Shown here: positions 12,318-22,804 of the stretch, piece after piece
Numbering within the stretch: the first letter of the stretch is position 1
How the letters are laid out: each line of letters starts with the position of its first letter
From: Symsagittifera roscoffensis
Taxonomy: Eukaryota; Xenacoelomorpha; Acoela; Convolutidae
Length of the DNA: 64,000 bases
NCBI RefSeq assembly: GCF_963678635.1
Contig: NC_087069.1
Coordinates: forward strand, 31,290,776-31,354,775
Direction: 5' to 3'
The notes under the pieces: generated by a model
The model's input: only the letters and a program-made list of their open reading frames with translations
Database searches by the model: none
Told to the model about the DNA's origin: nothing
Made by a program: the position numbers and the translations under genes

Positions 12318-13512
12318 AGACAGATTGAACAAAATCGTGATTGCCCATTTTTCAAAGCGGCAATAAAGCCGCCAAATTTGAGACACACGAAGTTTGCTAT
12401 GAAAGAACCACATGGAAAATGCAGTAATACAATAAATGCCAAAAAACTCTAGCAAACAACTACAGCATATACCATTCTTCATTAAAAGGCTGACGAGAAA
12501 GCTCAGTTTACAGAAGCTCAATTCGAGACAAAGGTTAACGCGAATAAAATTTAAATCGATTTCAAAACACTTGCACTCGCAACCTTTTAATAATCGTATC
12601 CTAACAAGTCAATCCAAAATGTTTGGTATTCTTTTTACGCTTTGTCAACATAATTGAAATTTCATTCAACGCCTATTTCTCGGAACTTCGAAGTTGGGAA
12701 GTAACATTTTTCAATGAACGCTATATAGATGGTTTCTAATCTCTACAGCTATAAGGATAGAAACTTTTGTTTCAAAAAAATTTCTGGACTTTTCTATGTA
12801 TAAAACACAATTCTCTTAACAAAAAAAACTCTTTCAAAAATTAAAACCTCTAATGCCGGCAGATATTGATTAATGTTTCAAATTCAGGCATCAGCAGATC
12901 ACACGAAATTAAAATCAAATCGAAAATACATGATACCGCCTCAGTAACAACCTTAAAAAAAAGGCTGTTAAAAATTTTGTAATCAAGTGAAGCCAAGAGT
13001 AATCACTATTATACAGAGGCGACACGGAGCTTAGTTCCACTTGTGATACCAAGCAAACATGGTATTGTAAAGCAGCCTACATAAAATGGAACGCATAACG
13101 CATGTCGATGAAAACATTTTTTTTTCCGATTCATTTTATGAATGTTTGAAGATCAAGTTTGAAGCAACGGGAAAAAACTAAAAGACAAATCGGGAAAAAA
13201 ACCTGTATTTTTTCTTTAAAAAAATACAAAAATTGCTTAAAAAATCAAAGCCTTACAACTGAATTACTTGCACCTTTAATAACTTTGCAACGTGAAAAGA
13301 AGCCAAGCATCGAATTACTTGCGAGAAAACCATACTTAGCATGAAAAACTAACCGACAAAAAAGGAGATAAAAGACATAGAAACTAAAATCACTCATCTT
13401 TCAAAATAATTCATTCATCTTTCAAATAAGGTAAAGCTCGATTTGCATTGGTAAAATTTCCATGGGTAAAATTTTCTGGCTTTCTCTTGGTTCTGGAGAG
13501 ATGTAAACATAC

Positions 13513-13627
13513 CTCGATCATCTCGAATTGGTTTTCTAACAAGTTTAATGTTTAGGTCAACCCTAGATTTACAATTTCCGCCCGTTTCAATGATAGGCTC
13601 TTCATAAATTTTCAAAACAAACTATTT
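13513..13627 (-). CDS. Exon-like ORF in the repeat array, copy 1
   Basis: The frame reads KIYEEPIIETGGNCKSRVD and continues to IRDDRG. It is bounded by possible acceptors (TTTAG or AATAG, 13622-13628) and a strong donor (GATCGAG|GTATGT, GT at 13512). Composition and splice signals look like a real internal exon. The downstream residues in the open frame probably belong to the intron. Family unknown. It could be an exon fragment captured by the repeat. Confidence 0.3.
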
Positions 13628-13799
13628 CTAAATGAAAATTTATGACTCACGACCGTTTTGATATCATGTTAAACGGAAAAGGTTTACCTCATTTCTTCAG
13701 CTATTACTCATTTCATGTTTTTTTTGTTTAAAATTGCCGATATCTTACAGATGTTGAAGCAGGGTTTTTCGGTCCCGAGTCTTAGAGGATAAGAAAGTG

Positions 13800-13978
13800 C
13801 ATGACATTCTGGTCCACCGACCCGGACGATATTCCCGGACGACCCAATTGGCCGAAATGTGCAATTAGCCGAAAAATACCCGAACGTGACTAATTGGCCG
13901 AAAATGTGATTTAGGCCGAAGTTTGCGCGAACGTGACCCAGTTGGCCGAAAGTGTGCAATTGCCCCCAAACTTGAGAC
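13800..13978. repeat. Degenerate minisatellite with GGCCGAAA / CGAACGTGAC motifs, copy 1
   Basis: Around 13840-13970 the phrases AATTGGCCGAAA, CGAACGTGAC and AATGTG recur about four times at 30-40 base spacing. The block is G+C-richer than its AT-rich surroundings and occurs only in the spacers between units 1-2 and 2-3. Confidence 0.6.
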
Positions 13979-15014
13979 ACGATCTTTACGTTGAAAGAAC
14001 CACATGGAAAATGCAGTAATACAATAAATGCCAAAAAGTCCAGCAAACCACTACAGCATATACCAATATTCATTAAAAGGCTGACGAGAAAGCTCAGTTT
14101 ACAGAAGCTCAACTTGGGACAAAGTTTAACGCGAATAAAATTTGAAAATCGATTTCAAAACACTTGCACTCGCAACCTTAATCGTATCCTAACAAGTCAA
14201 TCCAAAATGTTTGGTATTTTTTTTACGCTTTGTCAACATGATTGAAATTTCATCCACAGTGTTCTTAACAAAAAACTTTTTCAAAATTCAAAACCTCTAA
14301 TGCCGGCAGATATTGATTAATGTTTCAAATTCAGGCATCAGCAGAGCACACGAAATTAAAATCAAATCGAAAATACATGATGCCGCCTCAGTAAAAACCT
14401 TCAAAAATACGGCTGTTAAAAATTTCGTAATTTAAGTGAAGCCAAGAGTAATTACTATTACACAGAGGCGACACGGAGCTTAGTTCCACTTGTGATACCA
14501 AGCAAACATGGTATTGTAAAGCAGCATACATAAAATGGAACGCATAACGCATGTCGATGAAAACATTTTTTTTTCCGATTCGGAAAACTACATCTACCAA
14601 AATTGACCCGAAAAGAACGTTATCCGAAATTTCATTTTATGAATGTTTGAAGATCAAGTTTGAAGCAACGGGAAAAAACTAAAAGACAAATCGGGAAAAA
14701 AAACCTGTATTTTTTCTTTAAAAAAATACAAAAATTGCTTAAAAAATCAAAGCCTTACAACTGAATTACTTGCACCTTTAATAACTTTGCAACGTGAAAA
14801 GAAGCCAAGCATCGAATTACTTGCGAGAAAACCATACTTAGCATGAAAAACTAACCGACAAAAAAGGAGATAAAAGACATAGAAACTAAAATCACTCATC
14901 TTTCAAAATAATTCATTCATCTTTCAAATAAGGTAAAGCTCGATTTGCATTGGTAAAATTTCCATGGGTAAAATTTTCTGGCTTTCTCTTGGTTCTGGAG
15001 AGATACAAACATAC

Positions 15015-15129
15015 CTCGATCATCTCGAATTGGTTTTCTAACAAGTTTTATGTTTAGGTCAACCCTAGATTTACAATTTCCGCCCGTTTCAATGATAGGC
15101 TCTTCATAAATTTTCAAAACAAACTATTT
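15015..15129 (-). CDS. Exon-like ORF in the repeat array, copy 2
   Basis: This is the same ORF 1502 bases further on, with the same acceptor and donor. In the presumed exon the only difference I found is one synonymous change (ATT to ATA, Ile). Two changes fall just past the donor. Too few differences exist to prove selection. Confidence 0.3.
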
Positions 15130-15299
15130 CTAAATGAAAATTTATGACTCACGACCGTTTTGATATCATGTTAAACGGAAAAGGTTTACCTCATTTCTTC
15201 AGCTATTACTCATTTCATGTTTTTTGTTTAAAATTGCCGATATCTTACAGATGTTGAAGCAGGGTTTTTCGGTCCCGAGTCTTAGAGGATAAGAAAGTG

Positions 15300-15478
15300 C
15301 ATGACATTCTGGTCCACCGACCCGGACGATATTCCCGGACGACCCAATTGGCCGAAATGTGCAATTAGCCGAAAAATACCCGAACGTGACCAATTGCCCG
15401 AAAATGTGATTTAGGCCGAAGTTTGCGCGAACGTGACCCAGTTGGCCGAAAGTGTGCAATTGCCCCCAAACTTGAGAC
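15300..15478. repeat. Degenerate minisatellite with GGCCGAAA / CGAACGTGAC motifs, copy 2
   Basis: Near-identical copy of the block at 13800-13978. One visible change is AATTGGCCG to AATTGCCCG in the third motif. Confidence 0.6.
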
Positions 15479-16469
15479 ACACGAACTTTACGTTGAAAGA
15501 ACCACATGGAAAATGCAGTAATACAATAAATGCCAAAAAGTCCAGCAAACCACTACAGCATATACCAATATTCATTAAAAGGCTGACGAGAAAGCTCAGT
15601 TTACAGAAGCTCAATTTGAGACAAAGTTTAACGCGAATAAAATTTGAATCGATTTCAAAACACTTGCACTTGCAACCTTAATAATCGTATCCTAACAAAC
15701 CAATCCAAAATGTTTGGTATTTTTTTTACGCTTTGTCAACATGATTGAAATTTCATCCACAGTGTTCTTAACAAAAAACTTTTTCAAAATTCAAAACCTC
15801 TAATGCCGGCAGATATTGATTAATGTTTCAAATTCAGGCATCAGCAGAGCACACGAAATTAAAATCAAATCGAAAATACATGATGCCGCCTCAGTAAAAA
15901 CCTTCAAAAATAAGGCTGTTAAAAATTTCGTAATTAAGTGAAGCCAAGAGTAATTACTATTACACAGAGGCGACACGGAGCTTAGTTCCACTTGTGATAC
16001 CAAGCAAACATGGTATTGTAAAGCAGCATACATAAAATGGAACGCATAACGCATGTCGATGAAAACATACCGGATGTCGATGAAAGCATGTCGGAAAATT
16101 ACATCTACCAAAATTGACCCGAAAAGAACGTTATCAGAAATTTCACTTTATGAAAGTTTGAAGATCAAGTTTGAAGCAACGGGAAAAAACTAAAAGACAA
16201 ATCGGGAAAAAAACCTGTGTTTTTTCTTTTAAAATTTACAAAATTGCTTAAAAAATCCAAGCCTTACAACTGAATTACTTGCACCTTTAATAACTTTGCA
16301 ACGACAAGAGAAGCCATGCATCGAATTAGTTGCGAGAAAACCATACTTAGCATGAATAACTAATCGACAAAAAAGGAGATAAAAACATAGAAACTAAAAT
16401 CATTCATTTTTCAAAAACGTTCCGAAAATATTTGCTGATTTTATCTTGAATGATGTTTAAATGGCAAGG

Positions 16470-16613
16470 AGTCTTGTTCTGAAGTGGAGACGCACAGAGT
16501 GTTTCATAAATAAAGTCAATTTTATTTCAGTAGCCTATGTTATCTATGTAATTGAAATTAAAATGACTTTGTTTATGAAGCACTCTAAGCGTCTCCACTT
16601 TAAAAAGCAAGAT
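16470..16613. repeat. Imperfect palindrome (long hairpin), right copy
   Basis: AAGTGGAGACGC at 16482 is perfectly complementary to GCGTCTCCACTT ending at 16600. The arms continue inward through GTGTTTCATAAA and outward to GGAGTCTTG / CAAGATCC. Its sequence is clearly related to the hairpin at 12171-12317. Confidence 0.75.
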
Positions 16614-18055
16614 CCATTCAAATTCAAAAACATCATGTTTGCCCAATTTTCAATGCGACATTAACGCCGACAAACTTGAGACAGACGAATTTTGCGAAGA
16701 AAAACTCGCACTGAAAAATAAGTAACGCAACAAATGCCAAAAACACAAGCAAACCACTACAGCCTATAGCATTCTTCATTAAAAGGCTGAAGAGAAAGCT
16801 TAGTTTGCAGAAGCTCAGGTTGAGACAAAGTGGTTTACTGGAATTAAGTTTAAATCGGTGTCAAAACACTTGCACTCGCAACTATAATATCCAATTCCTA
16901 ACAAGTCAATCCAAAATGTTTGGTATAATTTTTACGCTTTGTCAACATTCTTGAAATTTCATTTAACGCCTTTTTCTTGGATTTTTGAACTTCGGAACTA
17001 TTTTTTTTTCAATGAACGCTCTATAGATGTTTCTAATCTCTACAGCTATAAGGATAGAAACTTTTGTTTCAAAAAAACAACTGGATTTTTTTCATGTATA
17101 AAACATGGTTCTCTTAACAAAGAACTCTTTCAAAACCTCTAATGCCGGCAGATATTGATTAATGTTTCAAATTCAGGCATCAGCAGAGCACATGAAATTA
17201 AGATTAAATCGATAACACAAGATGCCGCTTTAAAAGAACCTTCGAAAAAAGAGTTTGTTAATAAAATTTCAGTGTAGCCAAGAGTAACCACTTTTACACA
17301 CGGGCGACACGGAGCTTAGCCTCATTTGCAATAGCAAGCAAACATGGTATTGTAAATCAGCATACATAAAATGAGACGCATGACGCAAGTCAAAGAAAAC
17401 GTTTTTTTTTTCAAATTGGGAAAACTACATCTACCAAAATTGCATACATTGGTCTTGATTATCTTCAACTTACCAAAAAAAACTTGAGACAATCACCTTC
17501 AATAAATATGCAATCGCAGTCATTTACCTTTTACTAAACGGCAACCGAGTCGACAATACTTTGCAAGACGCCTGTTGACCCAAAAAAAAAGTTGTTCAAT
17601 TTTCGCTCTATGACAGTTAGAAGATCGAAGTTTGAAGCAACGGGAAAAAAACAAATAGACAAATCGGGAAATAAACCTGTGCTTTTTTCTTTAAAAAATT
17701 ACAAAAATTGCTCAGAAAATCCTAAGCCTTAGAACTGAATCACTTGCACCGCTAATGATTTTGCAACGAGAAGAGAAGCCAAGCATCGAATTCTGTTTAG
17801 GTCAGTCATGCATAAGCTGGATAAGGCCCTTACCTGACTTATATAATTACATCAATAAACAATATTGAGAAATAAAGTCAAGCAGCGCGAAGTTTATCTT
17901 AGTTCTTATAAAGATTATTGTTTCTGAGAAGCTTTCATGCCTTTTTTCACTACGTTTTTCAGCTATGCGCTGCATTGTCCGAGTAGCTGCTGGTGCGGCA
18001 CCACCAGAGCAGCCCAAAAGGAGCGGGCAGAAGCTTGACTTGTATTTTGAGTTTT

Positions 18056-19655
18056 TTAGTGATTCGTGGTTTTATAGGCGTCTTTCAGTAATCTTCGTAA
18101 AGTTTTTGCGCGCGGGTTGAACACTTTGAAATCAAAGAAGGTTCGGCTAAACCTTGAGCGCCACAATCCAATTGCTTTTACATCTAGTCGAGAGTCTTCA
18201 TCAGTTGTTGTTGAATTGTTGACAAAGCTCTCGCCTTGCAACGACTGAAGTTTCGGCTCGATTTCAACATCATAGCAAAACTCGCTCATGAGATTGGCAA
18301 AGGTATTTCTGATTTCGTCGTGCCTCGTGTGGGTGCATCCACCCTTCGCACAGTGAAGTGCGTGGGTAAGGTCGAAATATTGACCACAAGCACATGTGAG
18401 TGGAATGTTGGTTGGTTCCCATCCATATCTGGATAGGACAGACTCCAACCCGAAATTCGGATTCATTTAGGTTGAAATTATATCTGCTAAGTGACAGTGC
18501 GTTTAACCAGTATTTTTTACTGTCACTCATTTTGTTCAAAATGTTAGTTCTCTTTTGGTTTGATCTTTCAGTTTCGAGTGTTTTAACTTTTGTATAGATT
18601 TTTGTTGCTCAGATATAGCTGTTCATGGGTGGTATGTGTCTTAGACTGACGATGTTTTAATTCACCATTCTAAAAATTTCTCATAGTCAGAAGTTAGCTT
18701 GATATCTAGCGCACCCATTTTCAGTGCAAACGAAGCGATGTCTCTAAGTTGATGGCTAATATTATCTTTACAATTAAATTTGGAATAAGAGTTTCCTGCA
18801 GTATCTTCTCACAGGCCTGCATGTTATATATGGTATTGTAGTAGTTTTAGTTAAAAACGATAATTTTTCTTGTACCCTTTTGGTGTAACAGGAGTACACT
18901 TTTATATGGTGATGTTTGCGCGGTCTTGACGAGTTTTTTCATTTTGTTGTTCTTCCAACTGAATTTCTTCGAAAGTTTTACATTCAGTCTTCGATCCTAT
19001 GACAGAACCAAGTACTGTGGCCCCTTTCTTCATCTTGATTTCGGTATTTTTGAATACTTATATCGCCTCATTGTGTTTTTCATCTTTTACAATGAGCTTT
19101 CATTACGATGCCTTTATATGATATCCAAACTATTTTCCGTGTTATATGTTGTCAAGAACTGTTCACAGGCTTTACAAATTTCCGACTGCGTTCCCATCGT
19201 CTGCATACCATTTCTGAGTTAAGCTGTTATCGTTGACTAGTTTTAATAAAGGTAAAGTGGCTAGCCTGTACATCGCCATTACAAATGGGTCTCTTTGTGT
19301 GGTTCCTTCTCTAGATAGGACAACTTTTTTATGTAAGAAGAATTTGGATGGATTATAGTATGAGTTCTGTATAGCGGTTAGTATAGAAGGGCTTATCTTT
19401 GCAATCTTTTTCAAATCCAGGTTCCGGTTTAGGGAGTTAAATGCATTTTCCGCGACTATCAGTAATATTGCATCGGAATCTGTTTTCTCGTATTGCATAT
19501 TATGCGTACGAATTGCATATTCGATGCCACTTCGTTGGCCAAGGCATAGTTGGTAATTCGATCCGAGTACCAAAAGTTCACTTTTTGAGCACTTTATGAT
19601 CATTCTACTTATTACTCTGCGGATGACTTCGCCTATGCCAATTGGCCTAACTCCT
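18056..19655 (-). pseudogene. Decayed retroelement reverse transcriptase with C-terminal Cys-His domain
   Basis: Reading the minus strand, 19655-19172 encodes an RT: VRPIGIGEVIRR upstream, then GQRSGIEYAI, AFNSLNRNL, SREGTTQ and the catalytic box KWYADDGNAVG. After about 600 bases of frameshifted sequence the C-terminal domain is legible at 18539-18056: CACG, then HALHCAKGG, TRHDEIR, EPKLQSL and FFDFKVFNP. This C-terminal signature follows the RT in a widespread animal retroelement family whose name I cannot fix from memory. A frameshift lies near 18460. It is dead and 5'-truncated. Confidence 0.75.
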
Positions 19656-20815
19656 GAGTTTTAATCAAGTGGATAATGACATCATAGCTATGGCCTTACA
19701 TTCTGGTCTTTCAATAGGCCTAGCATTCATTCACTGGAAAATCGAGAAAAAATTCCCAAGCATTGCAATATATGATATAGCTTAATCACACATAGATACG
19801 TTTTGCACTTAACTGTTGCATAAAAAACGCTTCAACAAGACAAGACACGTGTCACACGATTTAAATATAGCATAGATTAGTAGCCTTAGTAAATTGTAGT
19901 TAAACTGAAATTTGTGGAAATTGATGAGATCAGCCGTATAAACTGGGTAAAATACTGGGGTAAAATACAATTCAGGAGCTTGGCGTTTACCCGCGGGCTT
20001 ATAAAATGCCATACATACGAAATAACAGAAACAAATTTACAATGACGCCAGATACACAGAAAAACGATACCAGATTTGCATAGAACAGAAAAAAAAACAC
20101 TCATGAGCAGTACCGGGACAGGAGGAGGGTGGAGTTTACAATAATTGAAAAATAGTCGGTGAACATACGACTTGGTGACCCTTTCAAAAATATGCCTACA
20201 AGCTGAGTTATAAACCCAAGAAAAACCAACAGAGATTTTTCTGTCGATAATCCTTGCAGGCATCAGGTTCGTACCAACGCAATAAAACCTAGCACTAATA
20301 GAACGGTACATTGGTGAGCTTCGAATGCATTGCGTTATAAGAAAAATTACAATAAGTACAATAAATTACAATTATATACCAAATACAATATTTAAGTTAA
20401 AAGAATACAATATGCATTGCAAATTCAACAAACTAAGTTTATAGTCGAGTCCACAGTTTTGAGTAACCAAAACTGCATCAATTTCTCCAAGTAGATCAGC
20501 TTTAAGCCGTTAAAAGAGCATCCAGCTACACTTCAAAACTTTACCAGAAAGTTTCAGATTGAGGTTGATAGTACAAACTCAGAGTCCGTATAATTGCCCA
20601 TTTCGATCGACTTTGGCCTTTTTCCCCCAATTTAATTCACATTGTCACCAGGATCAGTCCTCTCCGGACACTCTTTACAAACTCCTGCAGTAAAAACTTC
20701 TCACATACCTTCGGAGTAGGCAAAAGTAGTTCAGCCTCTGCTTGGACAAGAACTTCAGGACAACCTTTTTCAAAGCCCAGAAATCAGTTAGATGAAACAA
20801 ATTGTATCTGAAACG
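19656..20815. other. AT-rich DNA with no recognised gene
   Basis: A 141-codon hydrophobic frame on the minus strand (20311-19886) has no recognisable family, and its composition fits chance in T-rich sequence. Nothing else is supported. Confidence 0.45.
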
Positions 20816-20997
20816 TATGATACGATACGCAACCTGAAGAAATTTCTTAATATACAAAAGTGGACAACGAAGAATGTAAAATAAGTAAAATGTGAATTCG
20901 AACGTTTTCAGAACTATGTCCATCGTCAGTTTGATTAAATTAACCTGAACTATAAATTTAATATAAAAAGGTTTACAGATGTTAAAACATCATAAAA
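20816..20997 (+). repeat. 182-bp direct repeat flanking the LINE, left copy
   Basis: Read base by base, positions 20816-20997 match 25758-25939 exactly (offset 4942), and the match stops at both ends (G versus C on the left, C versus G on the right). The two copies sit directly at the two ends of the LINE. A target-site duplication is the simplest explanation. Confidence 0.85.
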
Positions 20998-21131
20998 CAT
21001 CATATTAAATAGTTTCAGATAAATTGTTGATATACTGGGACAGCCGTGGTGGTCCCCTGCATTTACTTCAAATTATTTACCTCTGCTACCGCTCGTGGAC
21101 ACTAGTGGGTGGACACAGGTTGGTGGATCAC

Positions 21132-21746
21132 ATGATTGTAGTTGGAGCAAGCTCACTCAGAAGGACCCTTGACTACCTACCCTACGATCTAAGGGTAAAG
21201 TATCGAAGATTCACTTTTGCAAAATCGGGACTAAGCCTCAACCCAAACAACGTGAGTAAACTCAAGAAATTGCAGTGGTTACTTAGAAACGGTTCCCTAA
21301 AATCCAGAGAAATCATTCTCTGGCACGACGTGATAAACAATAGTATCACAAAACATCCCAAAAACTTTAATACGAAGTGTTCCCCGGAGCAGTTAACTGA
21401 AATCATCACGAATTTTCAGCATCAAATAGCTGCGATCATATACATTCGTCGAGACGGTACCCCTCACATTTTTGAAAAGTTACGGAAGACGAAACCTCTT
21501 ATCATCGACGCGATAAAACGACTTCTTCCTAAACAAAAACAAAACGACATTGATACAGTTGTTGCCCTCTCTAAACTACACCCCCCTCCGTCTCTTGAGC
21601 TGAAGTTGCTCAACAAAGTACTTTCGAAACGTCACAACCTTCGTTCACTAGTACTTCAGCAAAGATCAAAATCCAGAGTACGGCCCACCAAATCAAAGAG
21701 AGCAGCAGCAAAGAAAAAACAAGCAGCCCAATCCTCATCGCACTAG
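21132..21746 (+). CDS. LINE ORF0: SGNH/GDSL-hydrolase-like protein
   Basis: The first in-frame ATG gives about 204 residues; the open frame extends upstream to 21024 without another ATG. Residues 1-8 (MIVVGASS) look like the first strand and nucleophile block of SGNH hydrolases, KSG at 31-33 fits the block II glycine, and ILWHDVINN around 62-70 sits where the G-x-N-D block III is expected. The C-terminus is Lys/Arg-rich, suggesting nucleic-acid binding. SGNH esterase domains are known in some CR1/L2-type ORF1 proteins. The glycine-aspartate of a classic GDS motif is changed (GAS), so esterase activity is doubtful. It lies inside the LINE, 167 bases before ORF1. Confidence 0.6.
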   Translation: MIVVGASSLRRTLDYLPYDLRVKYRRFTFAKSGLSLNPNNVSKLKKLQWLLRNGSLKSREIILWHDVINNSITKHPKNFNTKCSPEQLTEIITNFQHQIAAIIYIRRDGTPHIFEKLRKTKPLIIDAIKRLLPKQKQNDIDTVVALSKLHPPPSLELKLLNKVLSKRHNLRSLVLQQRSKSRVRPTKSKRAAAKKKQAAQSSSH

Positions 21747-21913
21747 TTCTGGTGAGTCTGATTTTCTTGAGACTATTCTCTCCTGAGGTTTTTATACCTT
21801 GGAGTATCAGTCCAAGGGAATCAAAAAAAACTCAATAAGTCTTCTCTAGTCTGGTTTTCTCCTGAGGTTTTATACCTTGGAGTGTCAGTTCTGAGAAGAT
21901 TTTTTTGAGCAAT

Positions 21914-22780
21914 ATGGGCTCAGAAGAAAGACGCAGAAATGCTAGCGTCTCGCAAGCATCTGAGAAATCTTGTAAAACATGCAAAAAGCCGATCACAAAC
22001 AAAAGTCAAATCTTTAATTGCATTGCCTGTGGCGATGTTATGCACATGACAAAAACATGCACTGGAATATCTGAAACTGCCATCCTTGGAATTTCGGAGA
22101 TCAGCCAGAACGTCCTCCTGCTCTGTAACTGTTGTGTTGGAAACAATAGGAAAGAGTCGATGATCAACGATTTGATGCAAACCCGTCCATCCATTGCTGA
22201 AACAAAACTAAATGAAATCGCCGAACAATTCTCTACTTTTAAACAAGAGATAGATTCACTTAAGCAAAAGATAGATGAAACAAGCAAAAAACCACAAAAC
22301 AGAAATGAGCCAAAGCAACCTGCCTTAAACAAACCAGAATCAAGCTATAACGGAATCCGGATAAGAGGACTGCTTGAACTGGGCTCAAAAATTTCAAGAG
22401 ATAGACACGAACACGACTTGGAAGAGGTGAACAAACTGTTTGCGTTCTTAACAGTTGAAGCAAAAATCACAGATTTAAAACGTTTAGGAAAATACGAAGA
22501 AGGAAAAAGGCCACGCACAATAGTTGTAAATGTTTCAAATGAATGGCAAAAACGACTGATACTAATGTCCTTGGCAAAATTGAAAAACTACGACAAAACT
22601 GTCTTTGTGTCAAAAGAGCTCAGCCCAAGTGAATTTCTGATTGAGAACAAACTTCTTATGAAAAGACGAACAATGATAGAAACTGGAGTATCAGCTAAAA
22701 ACCTAAGGCTAAGGGACCTTGTCCTTTACCAATATGACGAAGAAAGTGGAAATTGGAAAAAAGTCGAAGAAAGCAATTGA
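21914..22780 (+). CDS. LINE ORF1: PHD-finger, coiled-coil RNA-binding protein
   Basis: 288 residues from the ATG at 21914. Residues 20-74 form a C4HC3 PHD finger: C20, C23, C36, C39, H44, C49, C71, C74. Residues ~95-125 are heptad-like (FKQEIDSLKQKIDE), a short coiled coil. The C-terminal ~150 residues (YNGIRIRGLLE, then RTIVVNVSNEWQK and VFVSKELSP) resemble the RRM-plus-C-terminal region of LINE ORF1 proteins. Expected role: bind LINE RNA in the ribonucleoprotein particle. Its TGA stop at 22778 is followed 24 bases later by an ATG in the same frame that opens ORF2. Confidence 0.75.
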   Translation: MGSEERRRNASVSQASEKSCKTCKKPITNKSQIFNCIACGDVMHMTKTCTGISETAILGISEISQNVLLLCNCCVGNNRKESMINDLMQTRPSIAETKLNEIAEQFSTFKQEIDSLKQKIDETSKKPQNRNEPKQPALNKPESSYNGIRIRGLLELGSKISRDRHEHDLEEVNKLFAFLTVEAKITDLKRLGKYEEGKRPRTIVVNVSNEWQKRLILMSLAKLKNYDKTVFVSKELSPSEFLIENKLLMKRRTMIETGVSAKNLRLRDLVLYQYDEESGNWKKVEESN

Positions 22781-22804
22781 CTACCTACTGCCAAGTATTT
22801 AAAA

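Larger units (their letters stand above)
12171..17795. repeat. Tandem array of four ~1.3-1.5 kb repeat units
   Basis: The anchor ACAGAGGCGACACGGAGC or a close variant occurs at 13013, 14462, 15964 and 17298, giving periods of 1449, 1502 and 1334 bases. Long surrounding stretches match; for example GAACCACATGGAAAATGCAG is at about 12406, 13998 and 15501. Units 2 and 3 are nearly identical and units 1 and 4 are more diverged. The unit 1-2 and 2-3 spacers share an insert containing an exon-like ORF and a CCGACCCGGACG block. Unit 1 is preceded by a palindrome, and another separates units 3 and 4. A diverged relative of the anchor occurs near 4428, so the family is dispersed. I recognise no transposase. 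Confidence 0.75.

Noticed and set aside
12270-15614. Hydrophobic peptide MSFCKLSFLVSLLM repeated in the array units
   Set aside because: The frame diverges after about 30 residues between unit 1 and units 2-3, and the DNA is equally similar in all frames. It reflects DNA duplication, not protein conservation.
19886-20311. 141-codon hydrophobic minus-strand ORF resembling a membrane protein
   Set aside because: T-rich sequence readily gives Phe/Leu/Ser/Tyr-rich frames. No motif, no splice context and no homologue recognised.
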